Shown: positions 10,220-22,464 of the stretch, in pieces | Position numbering within the stretch: the stretch's first letter is position 1 | Layout: each line of letters begins with the position of its first letter | Translations under genes and position numbers: made by a program | From: Streptomyces cyaneofuscatus | GTDB lineage: Bacteria; Actinomycetota; Actinomycetes; Streptomycetales; Streptomycetaceae | Direction: 5' to 3' | NCBI RefSeq assembly: GCF_000718135.1 | Contig: NZ_JOEM01000025.1 | Span: 26,874-90,873 of the forward strand | Length of the DNA stretch: 64,000 bases | The notes under the pieces: model-generated | Seen by the model: only the letters and a program-made list of their open reading frames with translations | Told to the model about the DNA's origin: nothing | The model's database searches: none

Positions 10220-11017
10220 CTACGACGCCTGGCGTACGTAGACGTCCCGGGCGAAGAAGTCCGCCAGCACCGGGGCGAGTACCTGCGGCGCCACCTCCCG
10301 CATCTGGCCCGTCAGCGTGCGGTGCCGGGCGCGCGGCAGGGCCTCGGCCAGGGTCCGGGTGGACGCCCGGGCCCTGGCCGAGCTGAAGCCGCCGCAGACC
10401 ACCAGCGTGCGGGCGGTGACGGCGGTGAACCGCTCGGCCGGGATCGCCCCGTCGCCCAGCAGCGCGTCGTCGTACGCCAGGGTGTGCGCCAGCGCCTCCA
10501 GGCCTGCCCACAGGGGCGCGCGCCGCATCCGGGCCACCGTGGCCGGGTCGACGCCCGTCGCCGTGAGGAACAGCTCCACCGCCCCGGCCCGGTCCCCGGC
10601 CGCCAGCAGCCCGTGCAGCCGGTCCGTGCAGCGGGCCTTGAAACGGAGGCCGGAGGCGCCGGGGGTGTAGGGCGGTTCGTAGACGGCGAGCAGGCCGACG
10701 GGGAGCCCGGCGGCGGCCGCCTCCAGGGCCAGCGCGCCGCCGGAGGACATCCCGAACACCGACGCGCCGGTGCCCGCCGCACGTACGACAGCGCTCAGGT
10801 CCTCGATCTCCCGGCGCACGCCGTCCGCACCGCTGCCACTGGCGCCGCGCCCCCGGCGGTCGTACGTGACCACGGTGAAGCGCGGCGCCAGCAGGGCCGC
10901 CAGGGGCGCGTCGGTCGCCGCGGTGCTCAGTGCCCCGCCCACCAGCACCAGCGGTGGCCCCTCGCCCTGACGGCGGTAGGCGATCGGCGTGGAGTCCGCG
11001 GAGAGAATCCTGTCCAT
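10220..11017 (-). CDS. Alpha/beta-fold hydrolase
   Basis: This 265-residue cytoplasmic protein has the alpha/beta-hydrolase pattern: the oxyanion-hole region LVLVGGALS, the strand TVVTYDRRGRGASG, and the nucleophile elbow GMSSGGALAL with Ser as the likely catalytic residue. A C-terminal His is expected but not certain; HRTLTGQMREVAPQVLAPVL holds the best candidate. Substrate and pathway are unknown. The start is the ATG read from 11017 with GGAGGGG-like purines upstream. A DUF427 gene lies 66 bases upstream on the same strand. Confidence 0.85.
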   Translation of the reverse strand: MDRILSADSTPIAYRRQGEGPPLVLVGGALSTAATDAPLAALLAPRFTVVTYDRRGRGASGSGADGVRREIEDLSAVVRAAGTGASVFGMSSGGALALEAAAAGLPVGLLAVYEPPYTPGASGLRFKARCTDRLHGLLAAGDRAGAVELFLTATGVDPATVARMRRAPLWAGLEALAHTLAYDDALLGDGAIPAERFTAVTARTLVVCGGFSSARARASTRTLAEALPRARHRTLTGQMREVAPQVLAPVLADFFARDVYVRQAS

Positions 11018-11083
11018 GGGAGGGGAGACCGGGGCGGACCGGAAAACTCATCGCTCCGGCGGAAGAATCCCGCGCGGCGCAGG

Positions 11084-11419
11084 TCAGTCGGCCACCGGCT
11101 CCGTCTCGTAGAAGCAGAAGTGGTCCTGGATCGCGGCGACTTCCGGCTTCGGGTCCGGGTAGGCCCAGACGAGGTCGGCGGCGCCGGGGAGCGACCAGTA
11201 GGAGGCGTCCCCCTTGAACGGGCAGTGGGTGGTGGTGTCCGACGGGGTGAGCAGCTCGGTACGGACGTCCTCCGGCGGCAGGTAGTAGCGGTCCGGGCAG
11301 CCCGTCTCGCGCAGGATGAGGGGGCGGCGGCTCTCGGCCAGCACCTGGCCCTCGTGCACCGCCCTGACGTGCACGGTGCCCGGCTCGACGGTGATGTGGT
11401 GTCCTCGGGTGGAAGTCAT
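11084..11419 (-). CDS. DUF427 domain-containing protein
   Basis: This 111-residue protein matches the small DUF427 family: HVRAVHEGQVLAESRRPLIL, then DRYYLPPEDVRTELL, the CPFKGDASYW motif and a C-terminal stretch ending in FYETEPVAD. The biochemical role is unknown. I chose the internal ATG at 11417-11419 because the family starts close to it and the upstream extension is basic and unlike the family. It is divergent from the LOG-family gene, with 95 bases between the two starts. Confidence 0.85.
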   Translation of the reverse strand: MTSTRGHHITVEPGTVHVRAVHEGQVLAESRRPLILRETGCPDRYYLPPEDVRTELLTPSDTTTHCPFKGDASYWSLPGAADLVWAYPDPKPEVAAIQDHFCFYETEPVAD

Positions 11420-11514
11420 GCTTCTCTCAGCGGCGTACGGACCGGGAAACTTCCCCGAACGCCGGACCTTCCCCACAACGGGGGAGTGTCCGAGGCGGGT
11501 CGTACGGTGGTTCC

Positions 11515-12054
11515 ATGAACATCTGCGTCTTCCTCTCCGCCGCCGACCTCGACGACCGCTACACCGTGCCCGCCCGGGAGTTCGCCGAGCTGCTCGGCAG
11601 AGGCGGGCACACCCTGGTCTGGGGCGGTTCGGAGAGTGGCCTGATGAAGGTCGTCGCGGACGGGGTGCAGGAGGCGGGCGGGCGGCTCGTGGGGGTCTCG
11701 GTCGACTTCCTGGCCGCGAAGGCCCGCGAGAACGCCGACGAGATGGTGATCGCCCGCGACCTCGCCGAGCGCAAGGCCCTCCTCCTGGCGAAGTCCGACG
11801 CGATCGTGATCATGGTCGGCGGGACCGGGACGCTGGACGAGGCCACCGAGATCCTGGAGCTGAAGAAGCACGGCAAGCACACCAAGCCGGTCGTCCTGCT
11901 CAACACGGCGGGCTTCTACGACGGGCTGCGCCAGCAGTTCCAGCGGATGGAGGACGAGGGGTTCCTCCCGCTGCCCCTCACCGAGCTGGTCTTCTTCGCG
12001 AAGGACGGCGTCGGCGCGCTGGCGTATCTGGAGGAGTCCGCCGGTCTTCAGTAG
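11515..12054 (+). CDS. LOG-family (TIGR00730-like) Rossmann protein
   Basis: This 179-residue protein belongs to the LOG family, whose characterised members cleave cytokinin nucleotides to free base and ribose 5-phosphate. It begins MNICVFLSAADLDDRY, has the nucleotide-binding loop VWGGSESGLMKVVADGV and the signature MVGGTGTLDEATEILELKK. The usual proline in PGGxGTxxE is replaced, since this protein reads VGGTGTLDE. A TACGGT hexamer at 11503-11508 is six bases from the ATG, suggesting a leaderless mRNA. The function in bacteria is often unclear, so I do not assign cytokinin activity. Confidence 0.85.
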   Translation: MNICVFLSAADLDDRYTVPAREFAELLGRGGHTLVWGGSESGLMKVVADGVQEAGGRLVGVSVDFLAAKARENADEMVIARDLAERKALLLAKSDAIVIMVGGTGTLDEATEILELKKHGKHTKPVVLLNTAGFYDGLRQQFQRMEDEGFLPLPLTELVFFAKDGVGALAYLEESAGLQ

Positions 12055-12078
12055 AAGAGCCGGATCTAGGATCGCCCC

Positions 12079-12768
12079 ATGCCTACCCACCTCATCACCG
12101 GCGCCGGTTCCGGCATCGGGGCCGCTGTCGCCCGCCGCCTCCTGGAGCGCGCCGACGACCTCGTCCTGCTCGCCCGTGACGCCGGCCGCGCCAAGGAGTT
12201 CGCCGACCGCTACCCGGGCGCGCGGACCCTCGTCGGCGACCTCTCCAACCCCGACCGGCTCTCCTGGGCGTTCGGCCAGCAGCCCATGCCCGAGCGGATC
12301 GACACCCTGCTGCACATCGCGGGCGTCGTCGAGCTCGGCACGGTCGGCGAGCTCACCCCCAAAGCTTGGCACTTCCAGCTCAACGCCAACCTCATCGCCC
12401 CCGCCGAGATCACCCGCCTCCTCATCCCGCAGCTCCGCGCCGCCCAGGGCCACGTCCTGTTCGTGAACTCCGGCGCCGGGCTCAACGCCCACGCCGGGTG
12501 GAGCGCGTACGCCGCGAGCAAGCACGGCCTCAAGGCGCTCGCCGACGCGCTGCGCCACGAGGAGCACGGCAACGGCGTGCGGGTCACCTCCGTCTACCCC
12601 GGGCGCACCGCCAGCCCCATGCAGGCCAAGGTGCACCAGCAGGAGGGCAAGGAGTACGACGCCGCCCGCTGGATCGACCCCGAGTCGGTGGCCACCACGA
12701 TCCTCATGGCGATCGACCTGCCGCGCGACGCCGAGGTCAACGACCTCACCGTCCGCCCCGGCCGCTGA
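12079..12768 (+). CDS. Short-chain dehydrogenase/reductase (SDR) family oxidoreductase
   Basis: This 229-residue enzyme has the classical SDR layout: cofactor motif TGAGSGIGAAVARRLLE, the NAG-like motif read as LLHIAGVVELG, and active-site Tyr and Lys in YAASKHGLKALADAL, with Ser in FVNSGAGLNAHAGW. The substrate is unknown. A TAGGAT hexamer at 12067-12072 lies six bases before the ATG, indicating a leaderless transcript and its own promoter. A 16-base duplication (12757-12772 and 12784-12799) covers the stop codon, and a hairpin follows at 12804-12830. Confidence 0.9.
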   Translation: MPTHLITGAGSGIGAAVARRLLERADDLVLLARDAGRAKEFADRYPGARTLVGDLSNPDRLSWAFGQQPMPERIDTLLHIAGVVELGTVGELTPKAWHFQLNANLIAPAEITRLLIPQLRAAQGHVLFVNSGAGLNAHAGWSAYAASKHGLKALADALRHEEHGNGVRVTSVYPGRTASPMQAKVHQQEGKEYDAARWIDPESVATTILMAIDLPRDAEVNDLTVRPGR

Positions 12769-12803
12769 CCCCCGGAAGCCGTTCCCGGCCGCTGACCCCG
12801 GCG

Positions 12804-12830
12804 CCCCGCGTACGCCGAGCGCACGCGGGG
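12804..12830 (+). terminator. Hairpin after the SDR gene
   Basis: CCCCGCGT (12804-12811) pairs perfectly with ACGCGGGG (12823-12830) across an 11-base loop. It lies between the SDR stop and the TAGGCT promoter hexamer of the next gene, so it probably ends the SDR transcript. No T-run follows, as is common in Streptomyces. Confidence 0.5.
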
Positions 12831-12835
12831 GACCG

Positions 12836-12841
12836 TAGGCT
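12836..12841 (+). promoter_or_regulatory. -10 hexamer TAGGCT of the MetE-core gene (leaderless)
   Basis: TAGGCT ends six bases before the GTG at 12848. This spacing places the transcript start at the start codon. No Shine-Dalgarno sequence precedes the GTG. Confidence 0.5.
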
Positions 12842-12847
12842 TCCCGC

Positions 12848-16161
<3,314 letters not shown>

Positions 16162-16527
16162 ACCACCGCCCCCCGGCGACGCGCCCGCCACTCCCGGACA
16201 TCCTCTGTTCGCCGGATCGAGACGACTTCGAGACGTGGCCCCGGCGTGGCGCGCCCCGGGTGGGGAAGAAACGGGGCAGAGGGGCGAAGAAGGGTCGGCC
16301 GGAGCCCGAACGGCCCACCGACGTCACCCGTTCGGCGCATAGCAGATGGTGACGGGTCGTCGGTTCGCCTTCGGCAAGAGCTGTAGAGCGCTGCCCCTGG
16401 AAGCCTTTCGCGGCCTACTGTTGAGGGGTAGCGCCTGCCGTGCACCGGCCGCCCGTACGGGGCCGTGCGAGCAAGGGAGCGGGGGCCACCGAGGGACTTC
16501 GGCACCGCCGGCTGTGAGAGGGACGGA
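16162..16527. other. 366-base non-coding region upstream of rmdB
   Basis: No convincing gene or tRNA is seen. It holds an inverted pair GTCACC (16323-16328) and GGTGAC (16348-16353) separated by 19 bases, which resembles widely spaced BldD half-sites (TNAC...GTNA). Whether BldD binds here is inference. The region presumably carries the rmdB promoter. Confidence 0.4.
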
Positions 16528-18681
16528 ATGAAACCGACCGAGAGCGCCGCCCCGGTGTCGCGGCTGCAAGGTTTCGTCGGCCTCACGTCCCCCGTGGGCG
16601 CCGCCGTCATCGGGATCGCCGCGTTACTTCTGGCGGCCGGCTTCTACCGGACCGTGCAGGACGGCCACGCCCTCTTCCCGGACGGCACCGTGGGCTGGTC
16701 GATCGCCGTGCTCACCGGGATCATCGTCGGCCATCTGGTCGCGCTCGGCCGCGACCGCTGGTGGGGCGGCACCGGCTCCGGGGCCGCCCTCACCCTCGCC
16801 GTGCTGCTGCTCTACGGCTGGCTGCCCGCGGGTCTGGTCAGCCTGGTCGTCGTGGTCCTCGTCGGGAGCGCCCGCAGACACCGCTGGTGGCAGGGGCTCC
16901 TGCACGGCGCGGTGGACATCCTCGGCATCGCGGCGGCGGCGCTCGTGCTGGCCGCGTTCGGCGAGGTGCCGACCGTGGAGCGGCCCTGGCTGCCACTCGA
17001 CTGGGGCATCGCCGCCGTCCCGGAGCTGCTCCTGACGGCGTCGACGTATCTGCTCGTCACCCGGGTCCTGCTGTGGTACGCGGGAGCGCCCCAGAACGGC
17101 GGGCTGCCGACCATCGCCCGCACCGCCCTGCTGCGCCAGGGGCTCGTCGCCGTGGCCCTGCTCGGCCTCGCCCCGCTGATCTGCGTCGTCGCGATGTCCA
17201 TGCCCGTCGTGCTGCCGCTCTTCGCGGTCCCGCTGATCGCCCTGGACTCCACGCTCTGGATCGCCCGCGCCCGCGCCGAGGAGCAACTGCGCGACCCGCT
17301 GACCGGCCTGCCCAACCGCCAGTGGCTGCTGGAGCGGACCTGGTCGGCCCTGGAGGACGCCGAGAGCGTGGGCACCAGGTCGGCGCTGGTCCTGATCGAC
17401 CTGGACCGCTTCCGCGCGGTCAACGACACCCTCGGCCACCTCGCCGGGGACCGGCTGCTGCTCCAGATAGCGGAACGCCTCCGCCTCGCCCTGCCGCCCG
17501 GCGCCGAGGCCGCCCGGCTCGGCGGCGACGAGTTCGCCGTACTCCTGCCGCAGGCCGACTCGACCACCAGCGCCCAGCGGGTCGCCCGCCACCTGGTGGC
17601 CGAGCTGTCCTCACCGCTCGACCTGGACGGTCTTGTCCTCGTGCTGGAGGCCAGCGCCGGGGTCGCCGTCTACCCGGACCACGCGCTGGACGCCGAGGGG
17701 CTGCTCCGCCGCGCGGACGTCGCGATGTACCAGGCCAAGCGCGACCGTACGGGCGTGGAGGTGTACGAGTCCAAGCGGGACAGCAACACCCCCGACCGGC
17801 TCGGGCTCCTGGGCGACCTGCGCCGGGCGCTGGACGCGGGCGACGTCGAGCTGCACTACCAGCCCAAGGTCCGCTTCGACGGCCAGGTGGCCGGCCTGGA
17901 GGCGCTGGTGCGCTGGGTGCACCCCGAGCGCGGCCGGGTCCCCCCGGACGAGTTCATCGCCATCGCGGAGTCGTCGGGGCTGATGCCGCACCTCACGGAG
18001 TACGTCCTGGAGACGGCGCTGGCGCAGGTCGCCCGGTGGCGGGCGCAGGGCCTGTTCGTGCCGGTCGCGGTCAACGTCTCCCCGCGCGACGTGCACACCC
18101 CCGGCTTCGCGGGCGGTGTCGCCGCCCGCCTCGCCCGGCACGGCGTCCCGGCCTCGGCGCTCCAGCTGGAGATCACCGAGCACGTCCTGCTGGAGGACCC
18201 GCAGCGGGCCGCCGACACCCTGGCCGGGCTGACGGCGCACGGCGTGAAGATGTCCCTGGACGACTTCGGTACGGGGTACTCCTCCCTCGTCCATCTGCGC
18301 CGGCTGCCGGTGAGCGAGCTGAAGATCGACCGGTCCTTCGTGGCCCGCCTCGCCCTGGACCACGAGGACGGCGAGATCGTCCGCTGCACGATCGACCTGG
18401 CCCACTCGCTCGGCCTGGTCGTCGTCGCCGAGGGCGTCGAGGACGACGAGACCTGGGAGCGGCTGCGGGACCTGCGGTGCGACGCGGTGCAGGGCTGGCT
18501 GGTGGCGGCCGCGATGCCGCCCCAGGAGACGACGGCCTGGCTCCGGGCCCGCGGCCGGCACGGCTGGCGCCGCCCCGCGGAGCTGGAGGCCCAGGCGGCG
18601 GCCGCCGCGGCGAACGGCAAGCCGGACGCCGAGCAGCACCAGCCCCAGGGGCGTACGGTCTCGGGCCCGGCGACGACCTGA
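16528..18681 (+). CDS. rmdB: Membrane GGDEF-EAL cyclic-di-GMP enzyme (RmdB-like)
   Basis: This 717-residue protein has about six membrane helices (residues 15-240), then a diguanylate cyclase domain and a c-di-GMP phosphodiesterase domain. The cyclase motif [13 protein letters not shown] is intact (GGDEF at 332-336), but the product-inhibition RxxD site upstream is missing (PPGA there). The EAL motif is intact (GLEALVRWVHPERG, EAL at 458-460), as is MSLDDFGTGYSSL. RmdB of S. coelicolor, a phosphodiesterase affecting development, is, as I recall, encoded between ligA and gatC, as here. The start ATG has a GAGAGGGA purine stretch upstream. Confidence 0.9.
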   Translation: MKPTESAAPVSRLQGFVGLTSPVGAAVIGIAALLLAAGFYRTVQDGHALFPDGTVGWSIAVLTGIIVGHLVALGRDRWWGGTGSGAALTLAVLLLYGWLPAGLVSLVVVVLVGSARRHRWWQGLLHGAVDILGIAAAALVLAAFGEVPTVERPWLPLDWGIAAVPELLLTASTYLLVTRVLLWYAGAPQNGGLPTIARTALLRQGLVAVALLGLAPLICVVAMSMPVVLPLFAVPLIALDSTLWIARARAEEQLRDPLTGLPNRQWLLERTWSALEDAESVGTRSALVLIDLDRFRAVNDTLGHLAGDRLLLQIAERLRLALPPGAEAARLGGDEFAVLLPQADSTTSAQRVARHLVAELSSPLDLDGLVLVLEASAGVAVYPDHALDAEGLLRRADVAMYQAKRDRTGVEVYESKRDSNTPDRLGLLGDLRRALDAGDVELHYQPKVRFDGQVAGLEALVRWVHPERGRVPPDEFIAIAESSGLMPHLTEYVLETALAQVARWRAQGLFVPVAVNVSPRDVHTPGFAGGVAARLARHGVPASALQLEITEHVLLEDPQRAADTLAGLTAHGVKMSLDDFGTGYSSLVHLRRLPVSELKIDRSFVARLALDHEDGEIVRCTIDLAHSLGLVVVAEGVEDDETWERLRDLRCDAVQGWLVAAAMPPQETTAWLRARGRHGWRRPAELEAQAAAAAANGKPDAEQHQPQGRTVSGPATT

Positions 18682-18750
18682 GGCACGGCGGCGGGCCGGG
18701 CAAAAAGGGTGGGCCGATCGGGGTGGGGTACCCGGCCTCGGGGGACCCCA

Positions 18751-18756
18751 TAGGAT
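18751..18756 (+). promoter_or_regulatory. -10 hexamer TAGGAT upstream of gatC
   Basis: TAGGAT fits TAGRRT and lies 39 bases before the gatC ATG, giving a leader of about 33 bases that contains GAGGA. No strong -35 is visible 17 bases upstream. Confidence 0.42.
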
Positions 18757-18795
18757 TGGGCCCAAAACCACACACCAACCCCTGAGGATCGCTGC

Positions 18796-19092
18796 ATGCC
18801 TGGCATCACGCGCGAGGAGGTCGCCCACCTCGCCCGGCTGGCGCGTCTGGAGCTGAAGGGCGAAGAGCTCGATCACTTCGCCGGTCAGCTCGACGACATC
18901 ATCGGCGCGGTCGCCCGCGTCTCCGAGGTCGCCGACCAAGACGTACCGCCGACCTCCCACCCGCTGCCGCTGACCAACGTCATGCGCGCGGACGAGGTCC
19001 GTCCGTCGCTCACCCCCGCGCAGGCGCTCTCCGGCGCCCCGGCCCAGGAGCAGCAGCGTTTCAAGGTGCCGCAGATCCTGGGGGAGGACTAA
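18796..19092 (+). CDS. gatC: Aspartyl/glutamyl-tRNA amidotransferase subunit C
   Basis: This 98-residue protein is the small bridging subunit of the GatCAB complex, which amidates mischarged Glu-tRNA(Gln) and Asp-tRNA(Asn). It begins [20 protein letters not shown], the family N-terminus, and has the conserved central [19 protein letters not shown]. It wraps around GatA and stabilises it. gatA starts five bases after the stop, so the two are co-translated. The ATG is preceded by TGAGGAT within the leader. Confidence 0.96.
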   Translation: MPGITREEVAHLARLARLELKGEELDHFAGQLDDIIGAVARVSEVADQDVPPTSHPLPLTNVMRADEVRPSLTPAQALSGAPAQEQQRFKVPQILGED

Positions 19093-19097
19093 TCGCC

Positions 19098-20600
19098 ATG
19101 ACGGACCACAGCACCATCATCAAGCTCACCGCGGCCGAGATCGCCGCGAAGATCGCCTCCGGCGAGCTCACGGCCGTCGAGGTCACCGAGGCCCACCTGG
19201 CCCGGATCGACGCGGTAGACGAGAAGGTCCACGCCTTCCTGCACATCGACCGCGAGGGCGCCCTCGCCCAGGCCCGTGCCGTGGACGCCAAGCGTGAGGC
19301 GGGCGAGAAGCTCGGCCCGCTGGCCGGTGTCCCGCTCGCGCTGAAGGACATCTTCACCACCAAGGACATGCCGACCACCGTCGGTTCCAAGATCCTTGAG
19401 GGCTGGGTCCCGCCGTACGACGCCACGCTCACCCAGAAGCTGCGCGCCGCCGACGTCGTCATCCTCGGCAAGACCAACATGGACGAGTTCGCCATGGGGT
19501 CCTCCACCGAGAACAGCGCCTACGGCCCCACCGGCAACCCGTGGGACCTCACCCGCATCCCCGGCGGCTCCGGCGGCGGCTCCTCCGCCGCCCTCGCCTC
19601 CTACGAGGCCCCGCTCGCCATCGGGACGGACACCGGCGGCTCGATCCGCCAGCCCGCCGCCGTCACCGGCACGGTCGGCGTCAAGCCCACCTACGGCGGC
19701 GTCTCCCGCTACGGCATGGTCGCCTTCTCGTCCTCGCTCGACCAGGGCGGGCCCTGCGCCCGTACGGTCCTGGACGCTGCCCTGCTCCACGAGGCGATCG
19801 CCGGGCACGACCCGCTGGACTCGACGTCCATCGACGCCCCGGTCCCGCCGGTCGTCGAGGCCGCGCGCAACGGCTCCGTCCAGGGCATGCGCGTCGGCGT
19901 CGTCAAGCAGTTCCGCGGCGAGGGCTACCAGGCCGGTGTCCTCCAGCGCTTCGACGAGTCGGTCGAGCTGCTGAAGTCGCTGGGCGCGGACATCGTCGAG
20001 CTGGACTGCCCGTCCTTCGACCTGGCGCTCTCCGCGTACTACCTGATCGCGCCCTCCGAGTGCTCCTCCAACCTGGCCCGCTTCGACGCCATGCGTTACG
20101 GCCTGCGGGTCGGCGACGACGGCACGAAGTCGGCCGAGGAGGTCACCGCGCTCACCCGCGAGGCCGGTTTCGGCGACGAGGTCAAGCGCCGCATCATCCT
20201 GGGGACGTACGCGCTCAGCTCCGGCTACTACGACGCGTACTACGGCTCGGCCCAGAAGGTCCGCACCCTCATCACCCAGGACTTCGAGAAGGCCTTCGAG
20301 CAGGTCGACGTGATCGTCTCCCCGACGACCCCGACCACCGCCTTCCCGATCGGCGAGCGCGCCGACGACCCGATGGCGATGTACCTCGCGGACCTGTGCA
20401 CCATCCCCACCAACCTGGCGGGCAACTCCGCCATGTCGCTCCCCTGCGGCCTGGCCCCGGAGGACGGGCTGCCGGTCGGACTGCAGATCATCGCCCCCGC
20501 CATGAAGGACGACCGGCTGTACAAGGTCGGAGCCGCCGTCGAGGCCGCCTTCGTGGAAAAGTGGGGGCACCCGCTGCTTGAGGAGGCTCCGTCGCTGTGA
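19098..20600 (+). CDS. gatA: Aspartyl/glutamyl-tRNA amidotransferase subunit A
   Basis: This 500-residue amidase subunit releases ammonia from glutamine for GatB. The Ser-cisSer-Lys triad is visible: Lys in [12 protein letters not shown], the first Ser region in [14 protein letters not shown], and the nucleophile in [14 protein letters not shown]. The length is normal. The ATG follows gatC by five bases. Its TGA overlaps the GTG start of an 80-residue gene that interrupts the usual A-B order (GTGA overlap). Confidence 0.97.
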   Translation: MTDHSTIIKLTAAEIAAKIASGELTAVEVTEAHLARIDAVDEKVHAFLHIDREGALAQARAVDAKREAGEKLGPLAGVPLALKDIFTTKDMPTTVGSKILEGWVPPYDATLTQKLRAADVVILGKTNMDEFAMGSSTENSAYGPTGNPWDLTRIPGGSGGGSSAALASYEAPLAIGTDTGGSIRQPAAVTGTVGVKPTYGGVSRYGMVAFSSSLDQGGPCARTVLDAALLHEAIAGHDPLDSTSIDAPVPPVVEAARNGSVQGMRVGVVKQFRGEGYQAGVLQRFDESVELLKSLGADIVELDCPSFDLALSAYYLIAPSECSSNLARFDAMRYGLRVGDDGTKSAEEVTALTREAGFGDEVKRRIILGTYALSSGYYDAYYGSAQKVRTLITQDFEKAFEQVDVIVSPTTPTTAFPIGERADDPMAMYLADLCTIPTNLAGNSAMSLPCGLAPEDGLPVGLQIIAPAMKDDRLYKVGAAVEAAFVEKWGHPLLEEAPSL

Positions 20601-20839
20601 GTGCCATGGCAAAGAAGGCCAGTAACTTCAAGAAGTCCAAGACCGGGCTGTACGTCGCGCTCGGCAGTACCGCGTTCGGCGCGATCAGCGTCGCCAAGCA
20701 GGCGAAGCTCGCCCGCAACGACAACGACGTGCTGCGTCTCGTCGACGCGGCCGTCTCCGCGGCCGCCATCGTCACCGGACTCGCGATCCTCTATCGCGAA
20801 CTGAAGCGTCTCGGCGACGACGACGTCCTGCTGGGCTGA
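20597..20839 (+). CDS. Uncharacterised 80-residue protein inside the gatCAB operon
   Basis: I do not recognise this family. The GTG start overlaps the gatA stop (GTGA) and has AGGAGG ten bases upstream at 20581-20586; an ATG at 20606 has worse spacing. The product starts with a basic segment ([13 protein letters not shown]), then a hydrophobic helix near residues 18-32, a charged hinge and a second helix near 47-66 ([20 protein letters not shown]), ending DDDVLLG. It could be a small membrane-associated protein. gatB begins 17 bases later, so expression with the amidotransferase is nearly certain; a functional link is inference. Confidence 0.8.
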   Translation: MSAMAKKASNFKKSKTGLYVALGSTAFGAISVAKQAKLARNDNDVLRLVDAAVSAAAIVTGLAILYRELKRLGDDDVLLG

Positions 20840-20856
20840 GAGGGAAAAGTTTCACC

Positions 20857-22365
20857 GTGACTGTCACTGACCTGGTGTCGTACGAGGACGCGCTCGCGTC
20901 CTACGACCCCGTCATGGGCCTCGAAGTCCATGTCGAGCTCGGAACGAAGACGAAGATGTTCTGCGGCTGCTCCACGGAGCTGAAGCAGGACGCCAACTCC
21001 CAGACCTGTCCGGTCTGTCTCGGACTGCCCGGCGCGCTGCCGGTCGTCAACGAGATCGGCGTGGAGTCGGCCATCAAGATCGGCCTCGCGCTCAACTGCG
21101 AGATCGCCGAGTGGTGCCGCTTCGCCCGGAAGAACTACTTCTATCCGGACATGCCGAAGAACTTCCAGACCTCCCAGTACGACGAGCCGATCGCCTTCGA
21201 CGGCTATCTGGACGTCCAGCTGGAGGACGGGGAGATCTTCCGGGTGCAGATCGAGCGCGCCCACATGGAGGAGGACACCGGCAAGTCGACGCACGTCGGC
21301 GGCGCCACCGGCCGTATCCACGGCGCGTCCCACTCCCTGCTCGACTACAACCGGGCCGGCATCCCGCTCATCGAGATCGTCACCAAGCCGATCGAGGGAG
21401 CGGGCGCCCGCGCCCCCGAGGTCGCCAAGGCGTACGTCGCCGAGCTCCGCGAGCTGATCAAGGCGCTCGGGGTCTCCGAGGCGCGCATGGAGATGGGCCA
21501 GATGCGCTGCGACGTGAACCTGTCGCTGCGCCCCAACGGCACCGAGAAGTTCGGCACCCGCTCCGAGACGAAGAACGTGAACTCGCTGCGTTCCGTCGAG
21601 CGGGCCGCGCGCTTCGAGATCCAGCGCCACGCCGCCGTGCTGTCCTCGGGCGGCACGATCGTGCAGGAGACCCGGCACTTCCACGAGGAGGACGGCTCCA
21701 CCACGGCCGGCCGCATCAAGGACAACGCCGAGGACTACCGCTACTTCCCCGAGCCCGACCTGGTGCCCGTGGCACCCGCCCGCGACTGGGTCGAGGAGCT
21801 CCGCAAGGGCCTCCCCGAGCTGCCCCGGCTGCGCCGGGCGCGGCTCAAGGAGGAGTGGGGCGTCTCGGAGCACGACATGCAGTCCATCCTCAACGCGGGC
21901 GCGGTCGAGCTGATCGTCGCCACGATCGAGGCGGGCGCCCCGGCGGACCAGGCCCGCAAGTGGTGGATGGGCGAGCTGGCCCGTAACGCCAACGAGACCG
22001 GCCGCGGCCTGGACGAGCTGCCGATCACCCCGGCGCAGCTCGCCCGGGTGGCCGCGCTCGTCGCCAAGGGCGACCTCAACGACAAGCTGGCCCGCCAGGT
22101 CATCGAGGGCGTCCTCGCGGGCGAGGGCGACCCTGACACCGTCGTCGAGAAGCGCGGCCTGAAGGTCGTCTCGGACGAGGGCGCGCTCTCCACGGCCGTG
22201 GACGCGGCCATCGCGGGCAACGCGGCCATCGCGGACAAGATCCGCGGCGGCAAGGTCGCGGCGGCGGGCGCGCTCGTCGGCGCGGTCATGAAGGCCACCC
22301 GCGGCCAGGCGGACGCGGCGCGCGTGCGCGAGCTGATCCTGGAGAAGCTCGGCGTCGAGGGCTGA
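20857..22365 (+). CDS. gatB: Aspartyl/glutamyl-tRNA amidotransferase subunit B
   Basis: This 502-residue subunit binds the misacylated tRNA, phosphorylates the carboxylate and transfers ammonia. The family motif [13 protein letters not shown] is near residue 20, the zinc-type cysteines are in [12 protein letters not shown] and [11 protein letters not shown], and [16 protein letters not shown] follows. The tail domain (YqeY-like) occupies roughly residues 350-502. The GTG start has GAGAGGGA upstream. A strong 24-base hairpin ends the operon directly downstream. Confidence 0.97.
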   Translation: MTVTDLVSYEDALASYDPVMGLEVHVELGTKTKMFCGCSTELKQDANSQTCPVCLGLPGALPVVNEIGVESAIKIGLALNCEIAEWCRFARKNYFYPDMPKNFQTSQYDEPIAFDGYLDVQLEDGEIFRVQIERAHMEEDTGKSTHVGGATGRIHGASHSLLDYNRAGIPLIEIVTKPIEGAGARAPEVAKAYVAELRELIKALGVSEARMEMGQMRCDVNLSLRPNGTEKFGTRSETKNVNSLRSVERAARFEIQRHAAVLSSGGTIVQETRHFHEEDGSTTAGRIKDNAEDYRYFPEPDLVPVAPARDWVEELRKGLPELPRLRRARLKEEWGVSEHDMQSILNAGAVELIVATIEAGAPADQARKWWMGELARNANETGRGLDELPITPAQLARVAALVAKGDLNDKLARQVIEGVLAGEGDPDTVVEKRGLKVVSDEGALSTAVDAAIAGNAAIADKIRGGKVAAAGALVGAVMKATRGQADAARVRELILEKLGVEG

Positions 22366-22380
22366 TCCCCTGATCGTCCC

Positions 22381-22434
22381 GAAGGGGCGGTGCGCCCGTA
22401 CGTACTCACCTACGTGCGGGCGCACCGCCCCTTC
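22381..22434 (+). terminator. Strong hairpin terminator of the gatCAB operon
   Basis: The arms 22381-22404 and 22411-22434 pair over 24 positions with only one G-T pair, around a six-base loop. It begins 15 bases after the gatB stop. No T-run follows, normal for Streptomyces terminators. Confidence 0.85.
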
Positions 22435-22464
22435 ATCCGTGAACCCTCGCTCTGAGAGACCGCC

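Noticed and set aside
11417..11476. N-terminal extension of the DUF427 protein
   Set aside because: The 19 extra residues are basic and unlike the family, and the internal ATG gives the usual length.
16162..16527. tRNA or small RNA gene in the gap before rmdB
   Set aside because: No cloverleaf, no GGTTCGA-type T-loop in the right context, and no clear promoter-terminator pair.
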